Positions 21,756-32,302 of a stretch of 64,000 nucleotides of DNA are shown here, in pieces; within the stretch, counting starts at the first letter, position 1, and every line of letters begins with the position of its first letter. Position numbers and translations under genes: made by a program. The stretch lies in assembly GCA_025201345.1 (NCBI GenBank), contig JAIXMG010000034.1, positions 248,001 through 312,000 on the forward strand. The letters are read 5' to 3'. This stretch comes from Thamnidium elegans. Taxonomy: Eukaryota > Mucoromycota > Mucoromycetes > Mucorales > Mucoraceae. The notes under the pieces were generated by a model, which was not told where the DNA came from, made no database searches, and was given only the letters and a program-made list of their open reading frames with translations.

Positions 21756-23975
21756 CTTTTCTTTTAAAGAAAAAGGAAAATAGCAGTAATAAGGTCTTCT
21801 CTAAATACCTCTTTGGCTTAAAAAAATAGCCGCGGGGATTTTGGATTCTGAATCATTCGATTGGTTTGTGTAAGGTTTCCCTCTCTTTTTTTATATGATA
21901 TGTAATAATGAGTCAATATAAAAAGTGTGTATCGGATAAAAGTTAGGGTATTATCTCTTACATCCTGGAAACTATAGTAACTTGGTTACTATAATACATA
22001 TTAATAAAGCTTCTTTTTTACTTATTTTAAAATATAAAAATGATTAAATAGATCACATGAGCTAATAGGCCTCCTATTTTATCAGCTTTTTAAGTATTTA
22101 TTCACTTTTCTTTCTTTTATCAACTTCTATTATGTATGTATACCAATATTATTTCTTTATATATGCACCTTTTAAGGAGCTTACCGACGTCTTATATTCT
22201 TCATTATTATTTTGTTTTTTTAGCATTTTTGTTTTATTTGTGTCCGTACAAACCGATACGGTTCAAAACAACCGCCGTGCATAAGAGTACTTGCTACGAA
22301 CGCTCAAATGTGGTCCACTCGGATGTAATAGTGTAAATTCAAAGCTACTGTTTTTAGTACTTTATAAAGGTATGCAAAAAGTAATACGCCACACCTTCTT
22401 TCTGAACGTGTACCAAGACTTAAGCAAAAGGAAAGAAGAATCGGTTTTCTTAGGGACTACCGCAAAAATTCTTTCGGACCACCGGTCTATACATAGGGAA
22501 GCTTAAGAATTTTTTTTTTGTATAAAATTACGTGATTTTATTGAAAATATATATATGTATAAATTTGTGTTTTAGAGTTCTGGAAAAAAAGCAATTTAAA
22601 AAAGGGGTAGGCGGGCTAGAGTTCTATGACTAAACATTCCGTTTTTACTCAGTTGGGATATCGTTGGTCTCGTCTATCGAAATGAGTGAACGGGATATTG
22701 ACATCTCAAAAAGGATTATTGCCTGCTGATCTATCCAGGAAGACTGGTCGAGTATACATCGCCATTTAGTTTCAAGAATAATACCAAGTGACAGAAGGAT
22801 GTCCTCAGAGATATGCTGACAAATCTTGTCATGCAAAGTAAAGAGAGCAATCCATACCGTTCATGGAGAAGGAAAAGTGTAATTAAGATTCATATCTTCT
22901 ATTGCTTTTTTCCAGAGAGTCCATTTATGATAGTATCAATATTGGTTTTTAGGTAAGAACGTCCAGACGATTTCTGGATAGTTTAGGTTTCGATAAATAA
23001 CATAATGAACTGTTATCAATGGAGGTATTTAGCGGATTAGAGAAAGAAGGTATGGAGGATATAATGGAAGGAATATTCTTATTTAAATTCAACCATTGCT
23101 TTCATCAACGGGATTGCTCGAAAATATCTCGATGCAAGTTGTTTGACGTTCAAAAAGGTACAAGTATTTAGTATTCACTCAATCGAACAAGCAATAATAT
23201 TATCATCAATATGCGTTGATATGACAAAAGTGGGTCACTATTGTCACATTGAGCATTATAAGGCTGAAATTCTGGTTACGTTCAACGAAAAATACAAATG
23301 ACTCCTTGTAATGGAACTGTTTGCAGCATTGGCTATGTTAATAGGTGAACAAACAAAAATAATGAAGAATGGAATGGAGAAATATATGTCGAACTAAGTT
23401 ATACGGTACGTTCATGCTTTTTCTTAAACTATTCACATAATTATTTATATTAGTGAACATATATGCCATCATGTCAGTAGTTTGTGTAGAGGTTCAATTG
23501 GCAAGAGAGCTTCAGTTATTGCTCGCGTAAATTAAATACGAAAAAAAAAAGTTTTGAATAAACGTTAGAACACACTATTTTTTTTTTATTTTTTTTATTT
23601 TTTTCTTGTTCAGTTTTTAGTAGTAGTATTACAAGTAATCTAGTGATATAAAAAAACTGCAGATAAAAAGTGCTAAAAAGCGACCGCAAATATGAATTAT
23701 CCCAAATGACCAACCCAACACATTGCAAGTAATGTTAAATAAATCGACACATAATATACTTGAAAAAAAAAATGGTGGCAAAAAGATCCCATTTTTGTAA
23801 TGCTTATTTTAACTTTAACCATTGTTGTTTAAATAAAATAATAAAACATTAAAATAATTAATAATAACTTTTAAATATATACATACGTACATATTAACAG
23901 ATAGATACCAGTTTCAACCTTTTTACTCTTATATATACGTATTTTTTTTCTCCTCCTTGTAATCATTAAAATAAA
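21756..23975. other. Gene-poor region with transposon remnants
   Basis: Apart from the MULE terminal-repeat relic at 22437-22505 no gene or motif was recognised. The stretch 22640-23400 has somewhat higher complexity and short interrupted frames, so it may be strongly eroded transposon DNA. Confidence 0.4.
22437..22505 (+). repeat. Degenerate relic of a MULE terminal inverted repeat
   Basis: This 70-bp stretch matches, with substitutions, the outer part of the terminal inverted repeat found at 49315 and 53150: TTCTTAGGGAC, then a second block with GGACCAC, and TACATAGGG at the same spacing. No partner repeat was found nearby, so it looks like a solo or truncated end of the same MULE family. 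Confidence 0.7.
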
Positions 23976-25696
23976 ATGAACAATAATTTTGGTCAATCTT
24001 CTTCTATATTTCCAATTGTATCAGAGCCAATACATAATGTTCAATCACCGTCAACTACAGAATCTGAATTAATGCCCAGGATAATATTAAATAAAAACGA
24101 ACAGTGGAAAAAATGGAAGTATTTATCACCTAGTAGATGGAGTAGTCCAGAGCTTTGTTCTTTATCATCATCGACAACACTAACACACCAAGATATTAGC
24201 TACCATCACAAAAGCATTAGAGACGAAGAAAGTAATATAGACGAGCAAAAAAAAACATATACAAATGAGGATGAAAAGACAAAAAGAAAAGCTCTAGTGA
24301 CAATTTGTAGAGCACTTATGCTTTATGGTGCACCTTGTCATCGAATTGTAAGATTATTTTTTTTATTCGACAATAATAGGATTATAAAATTAATTTTTAT
24401 TAAAAAAAACAGGAAGAGGCTTTAGAATACACTTCACAGTCTTTATCTATCCATGCATCATTTATATTTATACCTGGTATCATGATGATGACTTTTTTTG
24501 ATATACCATTAGATGAAAAGAACGAGCTTGAGAAAGATTATCATTACGGAATGTCACAAACAGTTTTAATACGATGTCCACAAGGTTTTGATATGGGGAA
24601 ATTAACACAAGTCAATGATGTGATACAGGATATTTGTGTAGCAGATGAAAACTCGGATAAAAAAATTTCGGCACAAAAAAGTATAGAGTTACTTGAACAA
24701 TTGTTTTCAACAAAACCAACTTGGAACGCTTGGGTTACTCTTTTCTCTCATATGATGAGTAGCCTTTTAACCACACCTGTCATGTTTAATGGATCTTTAT
24801 TAGATACAGCATTAAGCGGCGGGCTAGGATTATTGATTGGGTTATTGATACTGTTATCCGAAAGATATACAGCTTATTGTAACGTATTTGAAATCTCTAC
24901 AACTATTCTGGTTTCTTTTATCACAAAAGCTTTAGACCAATGGGTTTGTTTTACTGGTGTTGTATTATCTGCTACTTGTATTTTGATACCTGGTTACACA
25001 CTAACCATGTCTATTGTGAGTTTTTTTTCTCTAAAATATATATATATATATATATATATTAGATACATACTAATAAAATTTATAAAATAGATGGAGTTAT
25101 CAGCTCGTCATGTCATTACAGGAACCATTCGATTTGTTTACTCGATGATTTATGCACTATTTATAGGTTACGGTCTAGAGATAGGTACAAGTTTATACGA
25201 AGCAGTGGATCCTAAATCAACCACATCAGACTTTGGTGTTTGTTCAGGTTCAGTACCTGCTTGGTTGTATACAGCTTTATTTCCATTTATGGCCATCAGT
25301 ATTGCAATAAATCTTGGTGCACCAGTACGTCAATGGCCTTCGATGGTATGTTGCTCAGCGATTGGATTTGGTGTATCAGTGATAGCAAGTAAAGTAATTA
25401 CTAGCTTTCAAATTGTGGGGACCATCAGTGCGTTTGCAGTTGGCGTCTTTGGCAACCTGTATTTTAAAGTAACAGGCGATTTGGCATTAATTCCACTTTC
25501 TTGCGGTATTGTTTCTTTGGTACCAGGCAGTGTTGGTATTCAAGGCGCTTACTTTATGATTCGACAAGACGATCAAGGATCTTCGTTTGCTACACAAATG
25601 GTTATTGCTTCATTAGGTATCTCTGTCGGATTGTTTGCTGCTACTTTAGCAGTTTCTTCAAAAGAAAGAAAAAAATCTTCTTATTTATCATATTAG
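23976..25696 (+). CDS. ThrE/Prm10-like multi-pass transporter (DUF1212)
   Basis: About 526 aa from exons 23976-24347, 24413-25015 and 25091-25696. After a hydrophilic Ser-rich N-terminus, TICRALMLYGAPCHRIEEALEYTS starts the DUF1212/ThrE domain found in bacterial threonine/serine exporters and yeast pheromone-regulated Prm10. Around 24770-25015 and from 25091 on there are about ten hydrophobic segments including ALSGGLGLLIGLLILL, VTGDLALIPLSCGIVSLVPGSVG and FATQMVIASLGISVGLFAATLAV. Substrate in fungi is not known; export of small amino acids is only an inference from bacterial ThrE. Two more DAAO/amino-acid related genes lie upstream, but co-regulation is not shown. Confidence 0.9.
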
Positions 25697-25804
25697 GAAT
25701 AATAATTTATTTACAAAAAAAAAAACATGAGGAAGAAGTGTGTTAGTGGGGGATAAATCTTTTTTTTTTCTAATCTATAATATTCTGCTTTTTTTTTTTG
25801 GGAT

Positions 25805-27399
25805 TTAATCTTGGTTTGCCATTCTCTTCTTCTTTCTAATATGTGTCTTTTCTCCAAAATGTTTATCATGTAATTTCTAATAAGGGCGGTGTTAAGAAGT
25901 TATTACAGAAAAAATAAATAGTAGTGATTAAAACTTACCATACTAGCCAAACGTTTGGCGGCAGTAACTTCGCCAAGTTCTTCTAAAATTTCGTTTTCAT
26001 CAACATCATACTTTTCCATTTTCTTGTCTAGATAGTAATTTGGTTAATCTCTTTATATGTATATATATTTCGAATAAATACTTACTTATACGCTCTTCAA
26101 TACTTTGGATCAATTGAATATCTTTTTCTGCTACGATTGAAATAGCCTTACCACCTCTACCAGCACGAGCAGTACGACCTACACGATGAATATAATCCGT
26201 AGGATCACGAGGAATATCATAATTTAATACACATTCAACAGAAGGAATATCCAAACCACTACATGAAAAAGTAATGTCAGTCAATATTTTTCCCCTCCCT
26301 TAAAATATATATTTATATAAACTTTACCGAGAACCAACATCAGTAGAAATTAAAATCTTGATAACTTCAGCTCTGAATTTACCAAGTGAATCCAAACGTT
26401 GTTGTTGGGTCATTTCTGAATGAAGCGCAGTACAACGAATACCCAATTCCTTCAACATGACAGTCATTAATTCAGCAGTTGCACATCTTCCACAAAATAT
26501 AATAATTGATTTTTCTTTTAAATCATCTGAACGTAACAAATGAGCTAAATAAACCATTCTGACTTGAGAGGGGACAAATACATAATATTGATCTAAAGTA
26601 CTGACGGTGGATGTAGACATATCACACATATGAACAAAAGGTCTCTTACTAGGATCATCTTCGGCATCACGCAAAGCTAAAATTGATTCGGTCATGGTGG
26701 CTGTAAATAATAATGTTTGTCTGTCCTTTGGTAATAATGGTAAAATAATGTTTAATTCGGGTACAAAGGTTTCGGATAACATACGATCTGCTTCATCCAT
26801 AACTAAAAATTTACAACGTCTTAAATCAACTGCTCCGGAACTACTACGGATATGATCACGGAGACGACCTGGTGTAGCAATAATAACATGAGGTTTCTTT
26901 GCAAGTTCTAAAGCTTGTGCCATCATATCTAATTTTTTCTAACATTTAGCGATATCAATATAAAAAAAAAAAAAAAAAAAAAAAACTTACCCATGCCACC
27001 AACAACAACACTTTCTTTAATACCCATTCCTTTACCAAGGACTCTAAATTGTTCAGCAATTTGAAATGCTAATTCTCTTGTAGGCGTCAATACAAGAGCA
27101 AAGACACCATAAGGATCCTCTGATAACTTTTGAATGATAGGAAGGGCAAATGCAGCAGTTTTACCGGAACCAGTTTTGGCACCGCCAATAACATCTTTAC
27201 CGGCGAGAATAGGGGGTATACAGGCTCTTTGAATCTCACTAGGTTCTTTGATCGACATGACTTTTAAAGTATCGCATAACCATTCTTCTACACCGATATC
27301 GGCAAAACTTGTACCTTGAGGTGCGATTTCTTGCTTCTTCTTTTCGACGGCATTCTTCTTGGAAGCGGCTACTCTACTTAAAGTTCTACTTTCAGCCAT
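25805..27399 (-). CDS. DBP8: DEAD-box RNA helicase DBP8 (DDX49-like)
   Basis: About 447 aa from five exons: 27399-26991, 26928-26328, 26258-26086, 26027-25939, 25876-25805. All helicase motifs are present: Q motif [11 protein letters not shown], Walker [43 protein letters not shown] and [13 protein letters not shown]. The sequence around [24 protein letters not shown] and a basic C-terminus ([10 protein letters not shown]) fit DBP8/DDX49, a nucleolar helicase for early 18S/40S ribosome maturation, working with Esf2 in yeast. Motif III is TAT rather than SAT. Intron 1 contains a long T tract right after its donor. Confidence 0.93.
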
Positions 27400-27982
27400 T
27401 TGTTTTTTGAATCAAAAGGTAACTGTTATATAAAAAAAGAGGTTTTTTTTTCGTAAGAAAAAAAAAGGTTGAATTGGATGTAAAGCAGTCGCATTCATAG
27501 TCACATTTTCGAAACAAATCAAAAAAGAGTTGCTTAAGTAATGCTGATGCTTACAATGTTTTTGTCGGAGAAAATTTAGCAGACAAAGATAAACACCTAA
27601 TCTCGGTGTGGAGAGAGAACGGAGGGATCATATTCATATTAGAGATATAAATATAACACAATATTATTTTAATTAAACTCTCGGTATACTATAAAGAGTA
27701 ATATTATTGATATCTTCAAAAGAAGTATATTCCCACAACTACAATTAGCAATCGAATCAGATAGAGTGATTTGCAATTCTCGAAGAATAAAACTTGTTGA
27801 GCCAGAAACTAGGGGAAGAACATACTGGCAGGAGCCTTGTAGAAGAGTAAGAACATAATAATATAAAAGTAACTGTCCAACATTATACATATTTATGAAC
27901 TGAAGTCAACAATAAACTATTTAAGGATACTAAATATTATCCCCTTTACCTGAATTATGTTAATAAATAAACCTAAACATCT
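27400..27982. other. Intergenic, nothing recognised
   Basis: Upstream of DBP8. A short minus-strand frame at 27669-27890 has no motif and is not called. Confidence 0.5.
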
Positions 27983-28168
27983 TTATTTTACCTTCCACAT
28001 CTTTATATTACAATTAGGGTTACAACTATAATTAACAAGTCTAGCATCAGTCCCTTTTGTACCAGGTATATTGACTGTAAAAATATTTTTATTTAAATGG
28101 AACTGAAATAATATTAGTTTTAAAGCTTCATTCAATGAAGTTGGAGAACTTACCTGTCCACTTTGCAA
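27983..28168 (-). pseudogene. SET-domain methyltransferase C-terminal fragment
   Basis: A minus-strand frame of 61 codons ends with GTDARLVNYSCNPNCNIKMWKV, which aligns with the core of the SET domain (typically GNxARFINHSCxPNCxxxxW) of Set2/Ash1-type histone lysine methyltransferases. The catalytic-pocket NHSC is NYSC here. There is no N-terminal SET part, no pre-SET and no post-SET Cys cluster nearby, so this is a truncated relic rather than a gene. Confidence 0.6.
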
Positions 28169-28543
28169 AGTAATCTTAAAAAAATATTGTGTATTTAGTA
28201 ATCACATAACAAACATTCGCCCGGAGTCTACTATTAGAAAAAGTAACATAAGATATGATAGCGAGTTGAAATGATCTTAAGCTGTAAAAGTCCAAATATT
28301 AAAGACATGCGACAACTTACCACTCTTTTCCAACATCCTTCAACCTACTTGAACTATAGATCGAATATTTTAGAAAGAAGAATAACAGTCTTTACAATTC
28401 CAAAGTATCCAACACGAGGTTTTAATACAGCTTTTAGAATAAAATACTTTTTTGTGTATACTACTTTTCATGCAAAAATAAGATACCTATTAGCCAAGGC
28501 GGTACGCTTGTAGAAAGGGGTGTTTTGGCCAATCATAATGCTT

Positions 28544-28632
28544 AACCGCTGTAAGTTAGCCAATGGTAGTGCCGGAACCGCTGTAAGTTAGCCAGTAATA
28601 GTGCCAGAAACCGCTGTAAGTTTAGCTGTAGA
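28544..28632. repeat. About 32-bp minisatellite, three copies
   Basis: The unit beginning AACCGCTGTAAGTTAGCCA recurs at 28544, 28576 and 28609 (spacing 32 and 33 bp) with small changes; the third copy is partial. Confidence 0.9.
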
Positions 28633-28820
28633 CCAAAAAGGAAACTGAGTTTAATGCTGCTCTCCAGCAAAAAAAAAAAAAATCAAACTAAATATTTGTT
28701 TTAAACAAATACAATTATCTTTGACTACAAATAACGTTTCTATTATAAGTATCAAAAGAGCTTAGTGTACTGTCTTCTTTAATTTTTATCTCTTTACTGT
28801 TAATTTCTTTTTAAATATGT

Positions 28821-29710
28821 TTGGTAGCAACATCTCTAAAAAAAAATGAAGGTATTTCTAAAAAGAAACCAAGACCTAAAGTCGGCTCGAAGAGAAATCG
28901 TCACGCAAATAGACCTGACTCTAAGCGTTTGATGGATCAACCTAGTTTACAAGAACAGCGACTTGATAAAATGACGTTAGTTCAATCCGTACCTACTTCT
29001 TCTAGTACACTGCAAGAAATCAACAAGTCTCCCCCTTTAATATTATCAACTCTGAAGAGGCAATACATACAAATCACTGTATTTGGTATATACTAGTTAT
29101 TATTACTTATAGGGCGCTAGTTCTTTGTGTGGTACCGTAACATAATCCTAATGTAGCAACAGTAAGTAGATCAATGATATATATATATATATTTAACATG
29201 CAACATTCTCATACATTGGTGTGTCTACCATAGAATAATGCAGATAATGATGATTCTACCAAATTAAATATTACTGAAGAAGCAACAATAGAAATGAAAA
29301 ACTTGAAATAGTTAGTAGACGTACTAACATATAAAAATAGGATAATATTTTTATATCAGGCTATTATTGAAAATGAGGATGCTAAAGAGGGAACTGAAAA
29401 TTATGACGAATATATCCAAAATTTCAGTAATGTTAGTGATGTAACTGCGTTGAATTCGAAGTATTTGATGAAGAGATTGGCGAAATCACTTCTGGAGATA
29501 GTTTCGTTGGTATATATCTCGTCACTACCACTATAAGGATTTTAGCGCCAAATGGCTCGCCTTCTGCAGTGTCAGCATCACTTATAAAAAAAAAGAAGAA
29601 ACATCTGTAAAGTTTGTAAGCGGAATGATTGCGGCAAAAAGTGTCAGATAGATGGATGCTCAAGTAAATATGTTGTCGGTCATAAGGTTGCCAACATTCC
29701 CTGTGATTCT
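28821..29710 (+). pseudogene. Decayed ORF with basic N-terminus and Cys-rich end
   Basis: A 91-codon frame (28821-29096) with a very basic start (KKKPRPKVGSKRNRH) is followed by broken frames: about 29240-29310, 29360-29530, and 29585-29690 which encodes HLCKVCKRNDCGKKCQIDGC, a CxxC…C…C zinc-binding pattern. Mucoromycota transposons often carry small Cys-rich modules of this kind. No family is assigned; frames are interrupted and splice sites are not clear, so this is treated as an eroded, probably transposon-borne gene. Confidence 0.35.
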
Positions 29711-30368
29711 ACAAATATTTTTTTTTCTTTTTTTTTTACAAAAAAAAACTAAATATTCAATTTAAATTTGAAGTGATAAAACTTTCACTAAATAGTTATT
29801 CTTTTTTCTATTTTTTTTTAATAATTATAATAAATATTAAAAGTAGCGTCTTAATACGCCAAAACCAAAAAAAAAGTATAAGTATTCCTATTACTGAGTA
29901 AAAGCCAGCGCATTTTTTCTTTATTCACGCTTACTTAAAGCGGATGATAACAAAGAATGAAAGCTTTATTAAAATATATAAAAAGAGTTTTGTACTTTAT
30001 ATCATTTAAGCTACAAGTCAAGAACGTACAAACTCCTTTTGACAGAGACTACATTTGTACAAACACTTACTTCGGAATAACCTATAGCCACATTTACTAA
30101 GCGATTTAAACATTAGCAATTATTAACTCTAAAAACCTCTTTAACCTTATCAAACCAATACGATAGTTATAATATGTTTAGGTGCCAGTAGGTATCCAAA
30201 ATTGTTCGAATTAGATGCAAAATTCATCGAATTAATTAAATCTCTGCTTTATCACCCCTTACTATGGTTATACGGCCTTAGCCAATAATATTTTTACACG
30301 TGATTTTCACGTGATTTATAAATCTATTTACTACAATAAAAATAAATTGGTTAACAAATCATCAAAAA
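29711..30368. other. Intergenic, nothing recognised
   Basis: AT-rich spacer with homopolymers before the tRNA gene; no coding or repeat signal seen. Confidence 0.5.
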
Positions 30369-30450
30369 GTCGCTTTGTCCGAGTGGTTAAGGAGTATGAC
30401 TAGAAATCATATACGCTCTGCGTGCGCAGGTTCAAATCCTGCAGGCGACG
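30369..30450 (+). tRNA. tRNA-Ser (anticodon AGA)
   Basis: An 82-nt cloverleaf is readable. The acceptor stem GTCGCTT pairs with AGGCGAC (30443-30449, one G-T), followed by discriminator G. The anticodon stem TATGA/TCATA encloses loop CTAGAAA with anticodon AGA. The long variable arm ACGC-TCT-GCGT is the class II hallmark of tRNA-Ser, and the T arm is GCAGG-TTCAAAT-CCTGC. No intron. It decodes UCU (and, with inosine, UCC/UCA). Confidence 0.95.
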
Positions 30451-30713
30451 ACATATTTTTGTGATTTTTTGTATATGTAGTGTGTGTAGATTATGTAGCG
30501 TTCTGGGATACTCTAGCTGGCGGTTATTATGTCAGAGTTATTTTAATAGACAATACTTTTAGTGGTAAAAAGATGGCCTTTTATTGAGTTTATATTTTAA
30601 AGTAATTTATATCTAAATTGAAGTAGTACACAGCTTATTCTATTTTAGCTGTGACAATTACACGGTTCTCTCTTTTTCTTTGGTTACACTATTTAGTTGT
30701 TAATCAATCGATA

Positions 30714-31508
30714 GTGTGGTAAAGTGTAAAAAGAGTATAATAAGGTAATAGTAAGAAAAGTGAGCACCCATTCCTATTTTATAGGTAGAACGACTTAAGT
30801 AATAAAGTAGAATAAAAGATTTGGGTAAAAAATACAATGGAAAGTAAGATCCAAGGGAATTCAAGTACAAAATAAAATAAAGTAATAAAGATAAAATAAA
30901 AGAGCTTGATTTTAAAGGTCTTTTATAAAATAAGGGAAGTATAAGATTAAATTGTTTACAAAAAGTGAATTATATTTTATTAAATAAAAGTTGAAGGTAT
31001 TTATATCATTTTTAGTTTTCTTAAATTTATAACAACCATGGAGGTTTGCTTTCTTGTGTTAGGACAACAAGGACGATCCTTGTCATTATTTTATCAGAAA
31101 GAGGTAGTTTGTGTAACAGGATCATCCAAGGAATGGATGCTCTATACCCTTAACTTTACTTTCTTACATTACTCATAAATAATATCTATTGTCATAATTT
31201 TAAAAAACATATAAATAGCCAACAAAAAAGACTCAATCTAATAAAAATTAATTCATTTTGTTTATAATTTAACCTTATACTTCTTTAACTTATAAAAGAC
31301 CTCTTAACTAGCTCCTTTATTCATCTCTTTATTCATCTCTTTATTCTATATTTTATTTTATACTTGAATTACCTCGGGTCTTACTCTCCATTGTACTTTT
31401 TATCCAAAACCTTATTTTACCAAAGTCGTTCTACTTATAAAACAGGAACTGGTGCTCACTTAAACTTACTATTACCTTTTATCTTTTATTTTATTTTTCT
31501 ACCACATA
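30714..31508. mobile_element. Foldback (long inverted repeat) element, non-autonomous
   Basis: Two arms of about 320 bp (30714-31035 and 31187-31508) are inverted copies of each other, interrupted by small indels. Clear blocks are TGAGCACCCATTCCTATTTT with TAGAACGACTT (30760-30800) against its complement at 31424-31460, the AATTCAAGTAxAAAATAAAAT block, and the GTGTGGTA/TACCACA ends. The roughly 150-bp centre has no ORF. Similarity stops at the ends, and no target duplication was recognised. This looks like a hairpin MITE or an inverted pair of short elements. Confidence 0.8.
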
Positions 31509-32302
31509 CCAAATTCTAACAGAGCTAAAGGATAAATCCAAAAATATAATTAAAAGAGCAGAACCCATTTATTATTTGATCGATTATGTATTTTTTTCCA
31601 GCATTGTACTACCGTTGAACTAGCTTATATGTTCAGCATTCTTTTTATTATTATTCGTCTAGCAAATCAAGGACAAGTATCATAATTTCTCTCATCCAGC
31701 ATTAGTCTAAATACTAGTAAGCTTCAACTGATATAAGTTTTTAACCTTGTACGAAAATATTTGCTTAATTTATTAACTACTTTGGGAAAAAGGGGGAAGA
31801 TATATCTCAGTCTTTTAAACGTATATTTATTTGTTTTATGTAAAACCGCTCGGACTTATGTAAGTCTTCACCCGAAAAATAAGAGTAAGATCCTCATCAA
31901 AAGAAAAAAGAAAATATCGGAGTTTTATTCTGTTATCGATAGAAATCAGCGCATAATTTTAATGAGAATCAAGAAACTTTTTTTTTTCGCGTTCTTTAAG
32001 GGATTTAAATAGTATAACAACAACAACAAAAGGGGGAGTTTTTTTTTTCCGGTATACATACCCACGTAAGATATTATCATTAGATTTTCATACATTTTTA
32101 GTAGAAGAAAGGGTAATGTTTGTTTCTAATATTACAAAAGAGGTCCTTTTTTGTTTAGGATCTTGCTCGTGGGAATCATCAAATGCTTCAGCTGACCTGA
32201 TCTTTTTATTATAGTCCCCGCCAAAAAAAAAAAACCGATAAAGAAGGCCAAAACCACACTTCTTCGCCCTTTTTCTTTACCGCAAAAAAAAAAAAAAAAA
32301 GT
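31509..32302. other. Intergenic, promoter region of glycogen phosphorylase
   Basis: Contains CT- and A-rich tracts just before the ATG at 32303. An 83-codon plus-strand frame (31761-32012) has no domain and is not called. Confidence 0.5.

Noticed and set aside
22645..22836. Short minus-strand frame in the gene-poor region as a gene
   Set aside because: 63 codons, no motif, no continuation in either direction with splice sites.
31761..32012. 83-codon frame upstream of glycogen phosphorylase
   Set aside because: Lys/Leu/Phe-rich chance translation without motif, lying in the promoter region.
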